This document shows positions 8,468 to 16,653 of a DNA stretch of 64,000 bases, in pieces; the stretch's first letter is position 1; every line of letters begins with the position of its first letter. A program made the translations under genes and the position numbers. Under the pieces are notes generated by a model. The model worked only from the letters and a program-made list of their open reading frames with translations, was not told where the DNA came from and did not search any database. This DNA comes from Acerihabitans sp047324305 (GTDB taxonomy: Bacteria > Pseudomonadota > Gammaproteobacteria > Enterobacterales > Enterobacteriaceae), in assembly GCF_047324305.1 (NCBI RefSeq), contig NZ_CP178740.1, positions 1,798,001-1,862,000 on the forward strand, written 5' to 3'.

Positions 8468-8786
8468 CTTATCGGTTAATCCTGTTATCGAATTCTGTAG
8501 ATAACGCAGTATAACGGACTGGCTAACTCGAATCAGCGGATAATTACGCCAAATACTCACGCCTTGCTCAATAAAAAGTGGTTTTTCCCCTCCGGCCGGC
8601 GCGGATGCGTCCATTCCGGTCAGAGTGTCACGCCCTGTTGCCGTGCTTTCTGCGTCCGTTGCCGGGCAATGGGCCCGGCAACGAATGTCAAGATCGCCTC
8701 ACGCTCAGCGCTGCTTTGCAATAGCGACTCGCCGGTGGCGTAATGAAAATAGCGCCGCCGGGTTATTTTCGTCATGTTGATCAGGT
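8468..8786. other. Gap between MHS transporter and lacI-type gene, with a strong hairpin
   Basis: No convincing gene is present. A 51-codon minus-strand frame (8620-8775, starting 11 nt after the transporter stop) has no recognised homology, and a perfect hairpin sits inside it. I read the stretch as an intercistronic spacer or gene debris. Confidence 0.4.
8657..8683. repeat. Perfect 11-bp inverted repeat, REP-like hairpin
   Basis: CGTTGCCGGGC (8657-8667) and GCCCGGCAACG (8673-8683) enclose a 5-nt loop. There is no T-tract, so it resembles an mRNA 3'-end stabiliser or REP-type unit more than a terminator. Confidence 0.6.
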
Positions 8787-10133
8787 TCAGCGCTCTTTTA
8801 TCGCGGACAGATCCGCCCGATAGCTCTCCTTGGTAATACACACGCAGCAAATGGTAATCGTCGCCATGACGGCTAAGAATAGCGATACCGGCCAGGAATC
8901 GCCGCCGGACCAGGCAATCAGCAGGGTACCGATCATCGGCGTCAGGCCGCCGACAATATTGGCCAATTGGAACCCCAGCGACACGCCGGTATAACGCACA
9001 TTGGTATCGAATAATTCGGAAAAAAAGGCCGGCTGCACGCTAAACATCATGCCCAGGCCGACGGAATAACAAAAGGTGGTGGCGAAATAGAACATTTTCA
9101 CCGAGCCGGTATCGATCATCCAAAACAACGGAAACGCAAAAATCAGCGTAATAGCCGCGCCGGCCAGATACACCGGCCGCCGGCCGATTTTATCCGACAG
9201 ATAACCGAAAAACGGGAAGGTAAAAATACCGACAAAACTGGCCAGCAATAAGCCGTTGAGGGCGGTTTCGCGGCTGAAGTTTAATTGCCGGGTGACATAG
9301 GACATAAAAAACGCCACGGTCAGCCAGCCGAGCACGATTTCGCCCATGCGCATGCCCATGGCGGTCAGCACCGCGCGCCAATGGTATTTCAGTACCGCGA
9401 TAATCGGGAAATCATGTTTTTGGCCGGTGGCTTTGCCTTCGGTAAATACCGGCGTTTCTTCAATTTTGGAGCGGATATACAGGCCGACAAACAACAGGGC
9501 GACGCTGAGCAGGAACGGAATGCGCCATCCCCAGCTCATCAGCTGCGGTTCCGGCAGCCAGGCGACGATGGCAAACACCGCCGTGGCGATAAACAGCCCC
9601 AGCACATTGCCCAACTGGACAAAGGTGCCGAAAAAACCGCGCCGGTGCACCGGGGCGTATTCCGTGACCAGCGTGGTGGCGCCGCCCCACTCGCCGCCGA
9701 TGGCGAATCCCTGGCACAAGCGCAGGAAAATCAGCAGCAGCGGCGCCAGATTGCCGATGGCGGCGTAACTGGGCACCAGGCCGATACAGAATGTCGAGGC
9801 GCCCATGATCATCAGTGACAGCACCAGCGATTTTTTACGGCCGATTTTATCGCCGTAATGACCAAAAACGATGGCGCCGATAGGCCGGCTGACAAAGGTA
9901 ATCGACAGGGTAAGAAAAGAAACGATCAGACCCATAAACGGCGTGAGATTGGGAAAGAATAATTTCGGGAACACCAGCGCGGCGGCGGTGCCATAAATAA
10001 AAAAATCATAAAATTCGATGGTGGTGCCGCTCAGCCCCGAACCGAGCACCGTCATCAATTTTTTATTCTGCGCCTTTTTTGCCTCTGCGCTGGTGCCGGC
10101 GTCGGCCAATGTTGAATCAGTTAAGATAGACAT
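8787..10133 (-). CDS. MHS-family (ShiA/ProP-like) proton symporter
   Basis: This 448-residue major-facilitator protein belongs to the metabolite:H+ symporter family. IEFYDFFIYGTAAALVFPKLFFP near residue 40, RPIGAIVFGHYGDKIGRK in the first cytoplasmic loop and GFAIGGEWGGA are family signatures. Twelve hydrophobic segments are evident. It should import an organic acid or polyol with protons. AAGGAA precedes the ATG. Just upstream are a truncated short-chain dehydrogenase remnant and then a promoter with the LacI-type operator, so the gene was probably the second gene of an operon whose first gene has decayed. Confidence 0.88.
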   Translation of the reverse strand: MSILTDSTLADAGTSAEAKKAQNKKLMTVLGSGLSGTTIEFYDFFIYGTAAALVFPKLFFPNLTPFMGLIVSFLTLSITFVSRPIGAIVFGHYGDKIGRKKSLVLSLMIMGASTFCIGLVPSYAAIGNLAPLLLIFLRLCQGFAIGGEWGGATTLVTEYAPVHRRGFFGTFVQLGNVLGLFIATAVFAIVAWLPEPQLMSWGWRIPFLLSVALLFVGLYIRSKIEETPVFTEGKATGQKHDFPIIAVLKYHWRAVLTAMGMRMGEIVLGWLTVAFFMSYVTRQLNFSRETALNGLLLASFVGIFTFPFFGYLSDKIGRRPVYLAGAAITLIFAFPLFWMIDTGSVKMFYFATTFCYSVGLGMMFSVQPAFFSELFDTNVRYTGVSLGFQLANIVGGLTPMIGTLLIAWSGGDSWPVSLFLAVMATITICCVCITKESYRADLSAIKER

Positions 10134-10162
10134 AACTCATTCCTTATGGATAGAGGGAATCA

Positions 10163-10270
10163 TTACCAGACGGACCCGCCGCCATCGACGTTCAGGCTGC
10201 AGCCCGTCATATAAAAGGAAGCATCGGGCGCCAGGAAGATAATGGCGCCGTGATATTCCTGCGGACGGCG
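10163..10270 (-). pseudogene. Remnant of a short-chain dehydrogenase (C-terminus only)
   Basis: The minus strand keeps about 35 in-frame codons reading RPQEYHGAIIFLAPDAS, then FYMTGCSLNVDGG and a stop. This is the classic C-terminal end of SDR oxidoreductases (Ala/Ser dipeptide, then the VDGG motif). No start codon or Rossmann fold precedes it: a TGA (complement of 10271-10273) stands in frame and the promoter/operator begins 13 bp further. The gene has therefore lost nearly all of its 5' part by deletion. Confidence 0.75.
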
Positions 10271-10285
10271 TCAACGTCTCATTTC

Positions 10286-10331
10286 TTGCTAAGTCGAGTT
10301 AGCAATTTAGCTAACGGCAGATGGGCTGGCA
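10286..10331 (-). promoter_or_regulatory. Promoter plus LacI-type operator, copy 1 (MHS transporter unit)
   Basis: The minus strand carries TTGCCA (-35, complement of 10327-10332 region), a 17-bp spacer and TAAATT (-10, complement of 10304-10309). The operator TTGCTAAGTCGAGTTAGCAA at 10286-10305 overlaps the -10 and start site. It is a 20-bp near-perfect palindrome with central TCGA. An identical 20-mer sits at 16213-16232. Confidence 0.75.
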
Positions 10332-10349
10332 AAGGGTTTTGTTATGAAG

Positions 10350-10365
10350 TGTGAGCAGGATCGAG
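10350..10365 (-). promoter_or_regulatory. CRP-like box, copy 1
   Basis: TGTGAGCAGGATCG begins at 10350, 45 bp from the operator edge, exactly as in copy 2 at 16277. Its centre falls about 60 bp upstream of the predicted start site, the class I CRP position. Only one half-site is good. Confidence 0.45.
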
Positions 10366-10412
10366 GCGAAAGTGTTAACGCCATGATGACGTTAAGATAC
10401 AGCCAGGGGCAA

Positions 10413-10447
10413 CGCCGCCGGCCGCCGGAAAAAACGGCGGACGGCGG
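10413..10447 (-). terminator. Candidate terminator of the kinase-to-transporter operon
   Basis: CCGCCGGCCGCCG and CGGCGGACGGCGG form a 13-bp stem with one mismatch around an A-rich loop, about 65 bp beyond the stop codon of the 10511 gene. There is no clear T-run after the stem. Confidence 0.45.
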
Positions 10448-10510
10448 ACGGTAAATCAAACGGCGGGCAAACCCCCTGGCAGGGGAAGATCCGTTGCACA
10501 GCCCCGGCAA

Positions 10511-11860
10511 TCAGTGATCGAGCGTCAGGTCGCGACGCGAGGTCTCCGGCGCGCGCCAGGCGGCGTAGGCAGCCACCAGCGCGGCAATCACCACGTACGT
10601 CGCCACATAGGTCCAGTCGTCATGATCCAGCGCGGTCAGTCCCTTGGCGATAAAAGGAGTAAACCCGCCGGCGACGATCGCGCCCAGCTGCGCGCCGATG
10701 GACGCGCCGCTGTAGCGCACCTTGGGGCCGAACAGTTCGGTAAAGAAGGCCGGCTGTACGGCGTTAATGGAATTATGGGCGATATTGATCAGCAGGATAT
10801 ACCCCAACACCATCAGGACAAACGAGCCGCTTTCGAGCAGCCAGAAAAACGGAAACGCCATGGCGGCGGCGAACAGCGCGCCGAAGATATAGATAGGACG
10901 ACGGCCGACCCTGTCGGACAGCATGCCGAAGAACGCATGCATCGGAAACGCCAGCACGCAGGTGGTCATCACCACATTCAGCATGGTTTGCTTATCCACC
11001 CCCAACTGCGAGGTGGCGTACGAAACGGCAAATACCGTGGCCAGAAAGAACGGCACGCTTTCGGCAAAGCGCAACACCATGATCAGCAGAATACTGCGCC
11101 ATTGGTGACGCACCACCTCCACCACCGGGCTGCTGGCTTTTTCGCCGGGCGCGGTGGTGGGATTTTGCCGCTCGCGACGTTGCACCGCTTGAAATACCGG
11201 CGTTTCTTCCAGGCGGCGGCGCATATACAGGCCGACCAGCACCAGGGCGAAGCTCAGCATAAAGGGAACACGCCAGCCCCACGACATCAGCTGATCTTCC
11301 GGCAACAACGTGATGAGCGCAAAAATCCCGGTGGCCAGCAGCTGGCCGGAAAAGCCGCCGGTTTGCGGGATGGACCCCAACAGGCCGCGCCGGTTGGCCG
11401 GCGCGCTTTCCACCACCATCAGCATGGCGCCGCCCCACTCGCCGCCGACCAGGAAACCCTGGGTAAAGCGCAGCACGACGAGCAGAATGGGCGCCCAGAC
11501 GCCGATTTGCGCCCAGGTAGGCAGGCAGCCGACCAGGAACGTCGCCACCCCCATGCCGCCCAGGGTAATCATCAGCGTGTATTTACGGCCCAGGGTATCG
11601 CCCATATGGCCGAAAAAAATACCGCCCAGCGGCCGGGCGATAAACCCGACGCCGAAGGTGGCGAACGACGCCAGCATCGCCGCCAGCGGGCTGATGGTCG
11701 GGAAAAATATTTTGCCGAACACCAGGGCGCTGGCCAGCCCGTACAGCAGGAAGTCATAAAATTCGATGGTATTGCCAATCCAGCTGGAGATCACCACCCG
11801 GCGAATATTCGACCTGTCGAGCAGTTTGCGGTCTTGGGTTATATCAAGAGAAATAGACAT
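10511..11860 (-). CDS. MHS-family proton symporter (second copy in the module)
   Basis: A 449-residue paralogue of the transporter at 8787. It shares IEFYDFLLYGLASALVFGKIFFP, RPLGGIFFGHMGDTLGRK and GFLVGGEWGGA, so it is also a metabolite:H+ symporter. A longer frame starts at 11935, but the ATG at 11860 has a GAGGAA Shine-Dalgarno and fits the family. It is the last gene of the run kinase, isomerase, aldolase, transporter, and is separated from the aldolase gene by 123 nt containing a strong hairpin. Two related carriers in one regulon suggest uptake of two related substrates or of low- and high-concentration ranges of one. Confidence 0.87.
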   Translation of the reverse strand: MSISLDITQDRKLLDRSNIRRVVISSWIGNTIEFYDFLLYGLASALVFGKIFFPTISPLAAMLASFATFGVGFIARPLGGIFFGHMGDTLGRKYTLMITLGGMGVATFLVGCLPTWAQIGVWAPILLVVLRFTQGFLVGGEWGGAMLMVVESAPANRRGLLGSIPQTGGFSGQLLATGIFALITLLPEDQLMSWGWRVPFMLSFALVLVGLYMRRRLEETPVFQAVQRRERQNPTTAPGEKASSPVVEVVRHQWRSILLIMVLRFAESVPFFLATVFAVSYATSQLGVDKQTMLNVVMTTCVLAFPMHAFFGMLSDRVGRRPIYIFGALFAAAMAFPFFWLLESGSFVLMVLGYILLINIAHNSINAVQPAFFTELFGPKVRYSGASIGAQLGAIVAGGFTPFIAKGLTALDHDDWTYVATYVVIAALVAAYAAWRAPETSRRDLTLDH

Positions 11861-11913
11861 GGGTTCCTCATTATTTCTTATCTGTCCCGCCTGGGCCGGA
11901 CAGGTTATAGGTT

Positions 11914-11935
11914 GTGGCGCGCAGCCGCGCGCCAC
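11914..11935. repeat. Intercistronic hairpin
   Basis: GTGGCGCGC (11914-11922) and GCGCGCCAC (11927-11935) form a perfect 9-bp stem with an AGCC loop between the aldolase and transporter genes. No T-run follows, so it may stabilise or attenuate the message. Confidence 0.5.
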
Positions 11936-11983
11936 GGGCGTAGGGCAAAGATCGTCTTAAAACTCTTGTGGCCGGCGTCGGGT

Positions 11984-12928
11984 TTACTGCGGGAGCACCA
12001 GTTGCCGTATTTCGTCGCCCAGGCGCGCCATGCTGTCCACCGCCGCCGGGAAAAAGCTGTCGTTGAACGCGCCGATGCCGCGCACCCGGCACTGCATGGT
12101 AGTGAAGTTGCCCAGTTCCCGCTGCCAGTATTTAGCGCAGGCGGGATAATCCAGGCTCTCGATCAGGGCGGCGGTGGCGAGATAATCAGCCACCCGCCGC
12201 GCCTGTTGCGGCTGGCCATGCCAGTTTTCATAGAGCCAGACATAGAGCTGCGGATGGAAATTGGCCATCACGCCGCTGTAGGCGTGGCAACCCGCCTGCC
12301 AGGATGCCAGCAGGGTTTGGCTGTTGGCGTTGGCCAGGTGCAGCCGGGAACCCTGCGTCAGCGCCAGCCGGCGCCGCATGGTGGGCAAATGGCAACTGGT
12401 GTCCTTGATAAAGGTGTAGCGATCGCTTAACGCGCACCAGCGGATAATCTCATCCGACAGCAGGCGTTTATACGGCCAGGGACATTCGTAAATACCTAAA
12501 TCCAGCGTCGCCGGCAGCTGTTGCGTCAGTCGTTGCAGGGTAGCCAGCGTTTTTTCATCGCTCTCGCCTTGCAGCGCCAGACGGTTGCTTATCAGGATCA
12601 AAGCGTCAATGCCGGTCTGCGCCATGGCGCCGAGCTGTTCCACCTGCTGGCTCAGCCCGCTGGCGGTGTGTCCCGACGCCACGACCGGCACGCGTCCGTC
12701 CACCTGGGCGACGATGCGCCCGACCAGTTCGCGTGATTCTTTATCACTGAGGAAAAACATCTCGCTCGACTGGCAGTCGGCGAACAGGCCGTGCACCCCG
12801 GCCGCCAGATACCACTCCACCAGCTTTTCCAGCGACGCCCAGTCAATCTCGCCCCGTTCGTCAAAGGGCGTTAACATCACCGGCCAAATGCCGGCGTATT
12901 TTTGCCCATCCCGCGCCGATTGCGTCAT
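11984..12928 (-). CDS. DapA/NanA-type aldolase (dihydrodipicolinate synthase family)
   Basis: This 314-residue TIM-barrel enzyme has the family start YAGIWPVMLTPFDERGEIDW. The catalytic tyrosine candidate lies in LGIYECPWPYK, and the Schiff-base lysine in FIKDTSCH (about residue 170). Family members condense or cleave pyruvate-containing compounds (DapA, NanA, KDG aldolase, 4-hydroxy-2-oxo acids). The usual G-G-T-T-G-E phosphate/pyruvate loop is replaced by FADCQSSEMFFLS, so this is not DapA and the substrate is unclear. It overlaps the upstream isomerase gene by 4 bp (ATGA), implying translational coupling. Confidence 0.85.
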   Translation of the reverse strand: MTQSARDGQKYAGIWPVMLTPFDERGEIDWASLEKLVEWYLAAGVHGLFADCQSSEMFFLSDKESRELVGRIVAQVDGRVPVVASGHTASGLSQQVEQLGAMAQTGIDALILISNRLALQGESDEKTLATLQRLTQQLPATLDLGIYECPWPYKRLLSDEIIRWCALSDRYTFIKDTSCHLPTMRRRLALTQGSRLHLANANSQTLLASWQAGCHAYSGVMANFHPQLYVWLYENWHGQPQQARRVADYLATAALIESLDYPACAKYWQRELGNFTTMQCRVRGIGAFNDSFFPAAVDSMARLGDEIRQLVLPQ

Positions 12929-14586
12929 GCCCGTGGCCCCGCCAGCAGATCAACCGCGCTGCCCGCCGCCCGTACCCGCACGCCGAGCGTCAAGGCCTGG
13001 GCGACAAACGCCTGATAGACCTCGCCCAGCAGATCCTGATCCACATAGGCCAGCGTCAAATGGTTGCTTTGATGGCCCGCCATCAGATCGTCGCGCCCGA
13101 TGCCGTCCAGCACCGCATTCAGCAGCGGCCATTCATAGTTGGTGGCGCGGCGGCGGCGCTCGAATTCCTCCGGCGGCAGCTCAACGGCGGTGCCGGTGCC
13201 CATATGCATGACCACCTGCGTGCCTTCGTAATGGGCGCGCGCCCAGATAAAACGCCCGGCTTTGCCCTGCCCGGCGATGGTGGAGCCGCCGTAGGGGAAA
13301 AACATCGCCGGCTGACGATAACCGGTAGCCCCGGCGATACCGCCCTTCAGGTGGGCAAACGGCACCGCACCGGAGATTTCCAGATCCCAATAAAACGTAC
13401 CCTGGTAGTCGCTGCCCCAGCGGATATCGTGCAGGGTGGTCTCGGCGGGCAGGCCCAGGCCATCCAGCAGGCGCCACATCATCACCTGCGGGATGGCGCT
13501 GCCCATATCCACTTCATTGATGCAGGGAATGGCCTTGCCCGGCCAGATAATCCCGCCCTGCTCATCCGGGATGGGAAACCGCTCGGCGTTGCCGATAGCG
13601 CCTTCGGCAAAATCGGACGCGGCGCAGCAATCCTTCAGGCCCTGCTGATATTGCACCCCCACCGCCGCCAGACCGAAGCGCTGCACGAAACGCGCCATGG
13701 CAATCATCATCGCGCACTGTTCCAATACCTGCTCACGCGTCAGCGACTGGGCTCCGTCCGTGCCGAAGTCAAATGTCATGCCGCGCTGCTCATACCAGGC
13801 GAGGCACTCCTCGCGCAATGACGCCGGCACCTTGGCCATTTCCACCAACAGCGCCGATTGCGACAGGGATTCCAGCGGGATGCCCGCGTTTACCAGCGCC
13901 TGCTGCGGGAAGACCCCATTAATCATGCCCATGCAAAAGGTATCGAACAGGCCGATAATCGCCTTATGACGCAGGATGTATTCCCCCGCCGCCCGGCCGA
14001 TTTGCCCGGCCGGGCTTGCCATCAGCGCATGGGTGGGCGCGATATCGCGCAAATAGCCGGTCTTATGGCTCAACGCGCCGTCGCGCAGCCAGGTGCTTAA
14101 TCCCTGGTAGAACAACTCGTCGTCAAAATTTTCCGACCACAGGCGGGAATAGGCGGCGCCCAGGCTGGTCAGGGTGCCCGCCATGCAAAGCATACCCACC
14201 AGGCCCGGCCAGGTGCCGTCGAAATTGGCCAGCAGTAATACCGGGCCGCGATGATGCGCCAGCGACGGCGCGATATGATGGGAATACTGCCACGCGGTCA
14301 GCAGCACGATAACCGGCGCGTCGGGGTCAATGGCGGCGAACAAATCGCCGCCTTCTTTCTGGCTGCTGATAAAGCCATGGCCGCGATCGGCATGGATCGG
14401 ATGGGCGCGCTTGATGCGGTATCCCAGTTTTTCCAGCGCCGCCTGCAGCTTTTGTTCATAATCCTGCTGGGTCGGCCAACAGGTGACATTAGCCGGTTCA
14501 CGCAAATCGGCATTGGCGACCAGCAACACTTCCCGATTGCCTGCCTGGATCATCGCCGGTGAAGGCGGAAGGGTAAATTTCAACAT
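12925..14586 (-). CDS. L-fucose/L-arabinose isomerase-like protein
   Basis: The 553-residue product has the three-domain layout and length of the fucose/arabinose isomerase superfamily, which interconverts aldoses and ketoses with Mn2+. Candidate metal ligands are Glu358 in CINEVDMG, Asp401 in YWDLEISG and His505 or His509 in MAGHQSNHLTLAYVD. The N-terminal third (REVLLVANADLREP, GHGFISSQKEGGDLF) resembles the substrate-positioning domain. The frame extends 42 codons upstream, but AGGAG before the ATG at 14586 decides the start. It sits 25 nt after the kinase gene and overlaps the aldolase gene by 4 bp. The sugar is unknown. Confidence 0.82.
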   Translation of the reverse strand: MLKFTLPPSPAMIQAGNREVLLVANADLREPANVTCWPTQQDYEQKLQAALEKLGYRIKRAHPIHADRGHGFISSQKEGGDLFAAIDPDAPVIVLLTAWQYSHHIAPSLAHHRGPVLLLANFDGTWPGLVGMLCMAGTLTSLGAAYSRLWSENFDDELFYQGLSTWLRDGALSHKTGYLRDIAPTHALMASPAGQIGRAAGEYILRHKAIIGLFDTFCMGMINGVFPQQALVNAGIPLESLSQSALLVEMAKVPASLREECLAWYEQRGMTFDFGTDGAQSLTREQVLEQCAMMIAMARFVQRFGLAAVGVQYQQGLKDCCAASDFAEGAIGNAERFPIPDEQGGIIWPGKAIPCINEVDMGSAIPQVMMWRLLDGLGLPAETTLHDIRWGSDYQGTFYWDLEISGAVPFAHLKGGIAGATGYRQPAMFFPYGGSTIAGQGKAGRFIWARAHYEGTQVVMHMGTGTAVELPPEEFERRRRATNYEWPLLNAVLDGIGRDDLMAGHQSNHLTLAYVDQDLLGEVYQAFVAQALTLGVRVRAAGSAVDLLAGPRA

Positions 14587-14611
14587 GGTTTGCTCCTGGT
14601 AAATAATAAGG

Positions 14612-16201
14612 TCAGCGCCAAACGCGCATGTCGTTTTCGGCCCGCTGCGCATCGTCATAAAGCCGCAGGTAAACCTGGTATTTCGCCTGATGGAATGCCG
14701 CGCTGCCCGCATCGGCGCGGATAACCTCGCCGGGACGCACCAACGCGCGCGCCGCGTCGGTCAGGGTGGGAAAGGCACCGGCCGCCACCGCGCCCAACAA
14801 GGCCGCGCCGAGAGTGACGGCGTCATCCTCGGCCGACAGCTCGATATCGCAGCCGGTGACGTTGGCGTATTCGCGCAGCCAGAGGGGATTTTTGGTGGCG
14901 CCGCCGCAGATCAGCAGCCGGGTAATATGATGACCGGCCTGGTTCATGGCGTCGATAATATGGCGGGTGCCGTAGGCAATGGCCTGCAGGGTAGCCAGGT
15001 AGAGCCGGGCCAGCGCATCCGGTCCCTGCTCCAGCGTCAGGCCTATCACCGCGCCGCGGGCGAGCGGATTGGCGCGGGGCGAACGGTTGCCATGATGATC
15101 CGCCAGCACATGCAGATGGCGGGTGGGGAACGGATCGCGCCGTTCAAGGTCGTCCACCCAGGCATTAAGCAGCTCATAGTCGCTGCACTGCCGCTCACGG
15201 GCCTGCTGTTGCAGCAACGGCCAGGCGGCATGCCCCCGCAGCGTCCATTCCACCAGCGCGCCGGCGGCGCTCTGGCCGCCCTCGCTCAGCCACCAGTCCG
15301 GCAGCATCGCGCCCCAATAGGGTCCCCATACGCCCGGGACATGAATCTCACGCCGGTTAACCAGCATATGGCAATTCGACGTACCGCTGATAATGGCCAG
15401 GGCGCCCTCGGGTTGGGTTGCCACCAGCGCCAGTCCGCCCGCATGGGCGTCGATAATGCCGCCTGCCACGGTCACCGCGGTGGTCAGGCCGCACTCCCGC
15501 GCCGCCCGGTCGCTGAGTCGCCCTGCGGGCCGGCCCAGTTCCAGGATCGCCGGCGGCACCTTCTCCAGCAGGTCTTCCAGGTCAATCGCCCGCAGCAGCG
15601 GGGCGCTGAACTGGTTTTCATGGGCCAGGTAATTCCACTTACAGGTCAGCGTGCAGGTGCTGGCGGCATCCACGCCCGTGGCGCGCCAGACCAGGAAATC
15701 CGCCAGATCAAACAGTCGCCAGGTCCGTTGGTAACGCTCGGGAAAATGACGCTTCAGCCACAGGACTTTCGGCAATTCCATTTCCACGCTCACCTCGCCG
15801 CCGACATAGTCCAGCGCCCGATCGCCTGTGGCGTTGATATCCTGGGCTTCCCGCACCGCCCGATGATCCATCCACATAATAATATCGTGCCCGGCGGCGT
15901 TATCTTCGGCCAGCGAAACCCCCTCGCCGGCGCTATCCACCGCCACCAGCGAACAGGTCGCGTCAAAGGCCAGGGAAACCACCGATTCAGGCGCCACGCC
16001 TGCGGTGGCCACCGCCTCTTGAATCGCCGCGCAGGCCTGCGACCAGATTTCCTGTGATGATTGTTCGACCACATCCGGCCGGGGATGGAACTGACTGATA
16101 GGGCGCACGGCAAAGCCCAGCCGGGCGCCTTGCTTATCAAACACGCCGGCCCGGACGCTGGCCGACCCCACGTCCACACCGATAAAGCACTGGTTTTTCA
16201 T
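14612..16201 (-). CDS. FGGY-family carbohydrate kinase (ribulokinase-like)
   Basis: A 529-residue sugar kinase of the ASKHA fold. The N-terminal phosphate-binding loop FIGVDVGSASVRAGVFD and the second ATP-binding region LLICGGATKNPLWLREYANV are clear, and MWMDHRA and AGGIIDAHAGGLALV carry the catalytic Asp region. Length and motifs fit the pentulose-kinase subgroup (FGGY_YpCarbK/ribulokinase-like), which phosphorylates ketopentoses or polyols with ATP. It is the first gene after a strong promoter/operator and precedes the isomerase gene by 25 nt. Kinase plus isomerase suggests aldose to ketose to ketose phosphate, with the aldolase acting later. Confidence 0.87.
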   Translation of the reverse strand: MKNQCFIGVDVGSASVRAGVFDKQGARLGFAVRPISQFHPRPDVVEQSSQEIWSQACAAIQEAVATAGVAPESVVSLAFDATCSLVAVDSAGEGVSLAEDNAAGHDIIMWMDHRAVREAQDINATGDRALDYVGGEVSVEMELPKVLWLKRHFPERYQRTWRLFDLADFLVWRATGVDAASTCTLTCKWNYLAHENQFSAPLLRAIDLEDLLEKVPPAILELGRPAGRLSDRAARECGLTTAVTVAGGIIDAHAGGLALVATQPEGALAIISGTSNCHMLVNRREIHVPGVWGPYWGAMLPDWWLSEGGQSAAGALVEWTLRGHAAWPLLQQQARERQCSDYELLNAWVDDLERRDPFPTRHLHVLADHHGNRSPRANPLARGAVIGLTLEQGPDALARLYLATLQAIAYGTRHIIDAMNQAGHHITRLLICGGATKNPLWLREYANVTGCDIELSAEDDAVTLGAALLGAVAAGAFPTLTDAARALVRPGEVIRADAGSAAFHQAKYQVYLRLYDDAQRAENDMRVWR

Positions 16202-16212
16202 GCTTGCCCCCT

Positions 16213-16259
16213 TTGCTAAGTCGAGTTAGCAATTTAAGCAAAGGTATTGGCGGTGACAA
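16213..16259 (-). promoter_or_regulatory. Promoter plus LacI-type operator, copy 2 (kinase operon)
   Basis: The minus strand carries TTGTCA (complement of 16254-16259), a 17-bp spacer and TAAATT (complement of 16231-16236). The 20-bp operator TTGCTAAGTCGAGTTAGCAA at 16213-16232 overlaps the -10 and start site, 11 bp before the kinase ATG. It is identical to copy 1 at 10286. Confidence 0.8.
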
Positions 16260-16276
16260 ATGAATTTTATGGGATT

Positions 16277-16292
16277 TGTGAGCTGGATCGGG
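16277..16292 (-). promoter_or_regulatory. CRP-like box, copy 2
   Basis: TGTGAGCTGGATCG begins at 16277, 45 bp from the operator edge as in copy 1. Its centre is about 60 bp upstream of the predicted start site. One half-site is good and the other weak. Confidence 0.45.
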
Positions 16293-16434
16293 AAGCGAGA
16301 CGTAAGGCGATGATAATCAAAAAATTATAACGGCCAGATCTTTCTTTACCGCCGGGCGCGGTAGGCTCTTTGCGCACCGGACCCGCCGGACAGGCCAAGC
16401 AGCACGCCATAACATTGATAGCCGGACCTTTCTC

Positions 16435-16450
16435 CCGCATTTAAATGCGG
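16435..16450. repeat. 16-bp perfect palindrome
   Basis: CCGCATTTAAATGCGG is fully self-complementary. It could be a regulator site or a chance palindrome; no promoter is adjacent. Confidence 0.45.
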
Positions 16451-16493
16451 AGCAGCCAGCCTTGGCAGGGGTTTCTCTTGAGCTTGCGGGGGC

Positions 16494-16653
16494 TTATGTT
16501 GCCGCGGTGTGGGCTTCGCTTGCCGTGCGTTAAGGTGTTTTATGAGCGGCCAGGGGGACCCTGCATACGGCTCCCCTGGTCGCTTGCCCGCGCCGGGCAG
16601 TTCATCTCTCCGCCCGGCATATGGCAAGCGAAACCCGCGCCGAAGCGACATAA
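16494..16653. repeat. 160-bp structured inverted-repeat element
   Basis: A 20-nt arm at 16505-16524 pairs with 16623-16642 (17 Watson-Crick pairs, 2 G-U, 1 mismatch). TTATGT (16494-16499) and ACATAA (16648-16653) extend it outward. Inside lie two further hairpins: 16546-16558 with 16572-16583, and GCCGGGC (16592-16598) with GCCCGGC (16612-16618). The G-U pairs argue for a structure kept as RNA or a mobile palindromic unit rather than chance. Confidence 0.6.

Noticed and set aside
8620..8775. 51-codon minus-strand frame after the MHS transporter
   Set aside because: No homology recognised, and it contains a perfect 11-bp hairpin. It is kept only as a note on the intergenic region.
10514..12430. 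A 638-codon plus-strand open frame opposite the MHS transporter and aldolase genes
   Set aside because: It is antisense to two genes with clear family motifs, is rich in His, Gln and Arg as GC-rich shadows usually are, and shows no domain.
14690..16057. A 455-codon plus-strand frame opposite the FGGY kinase
   Set aside because: It is antisense to a kinase with intact motifs and has shadow-type composition.
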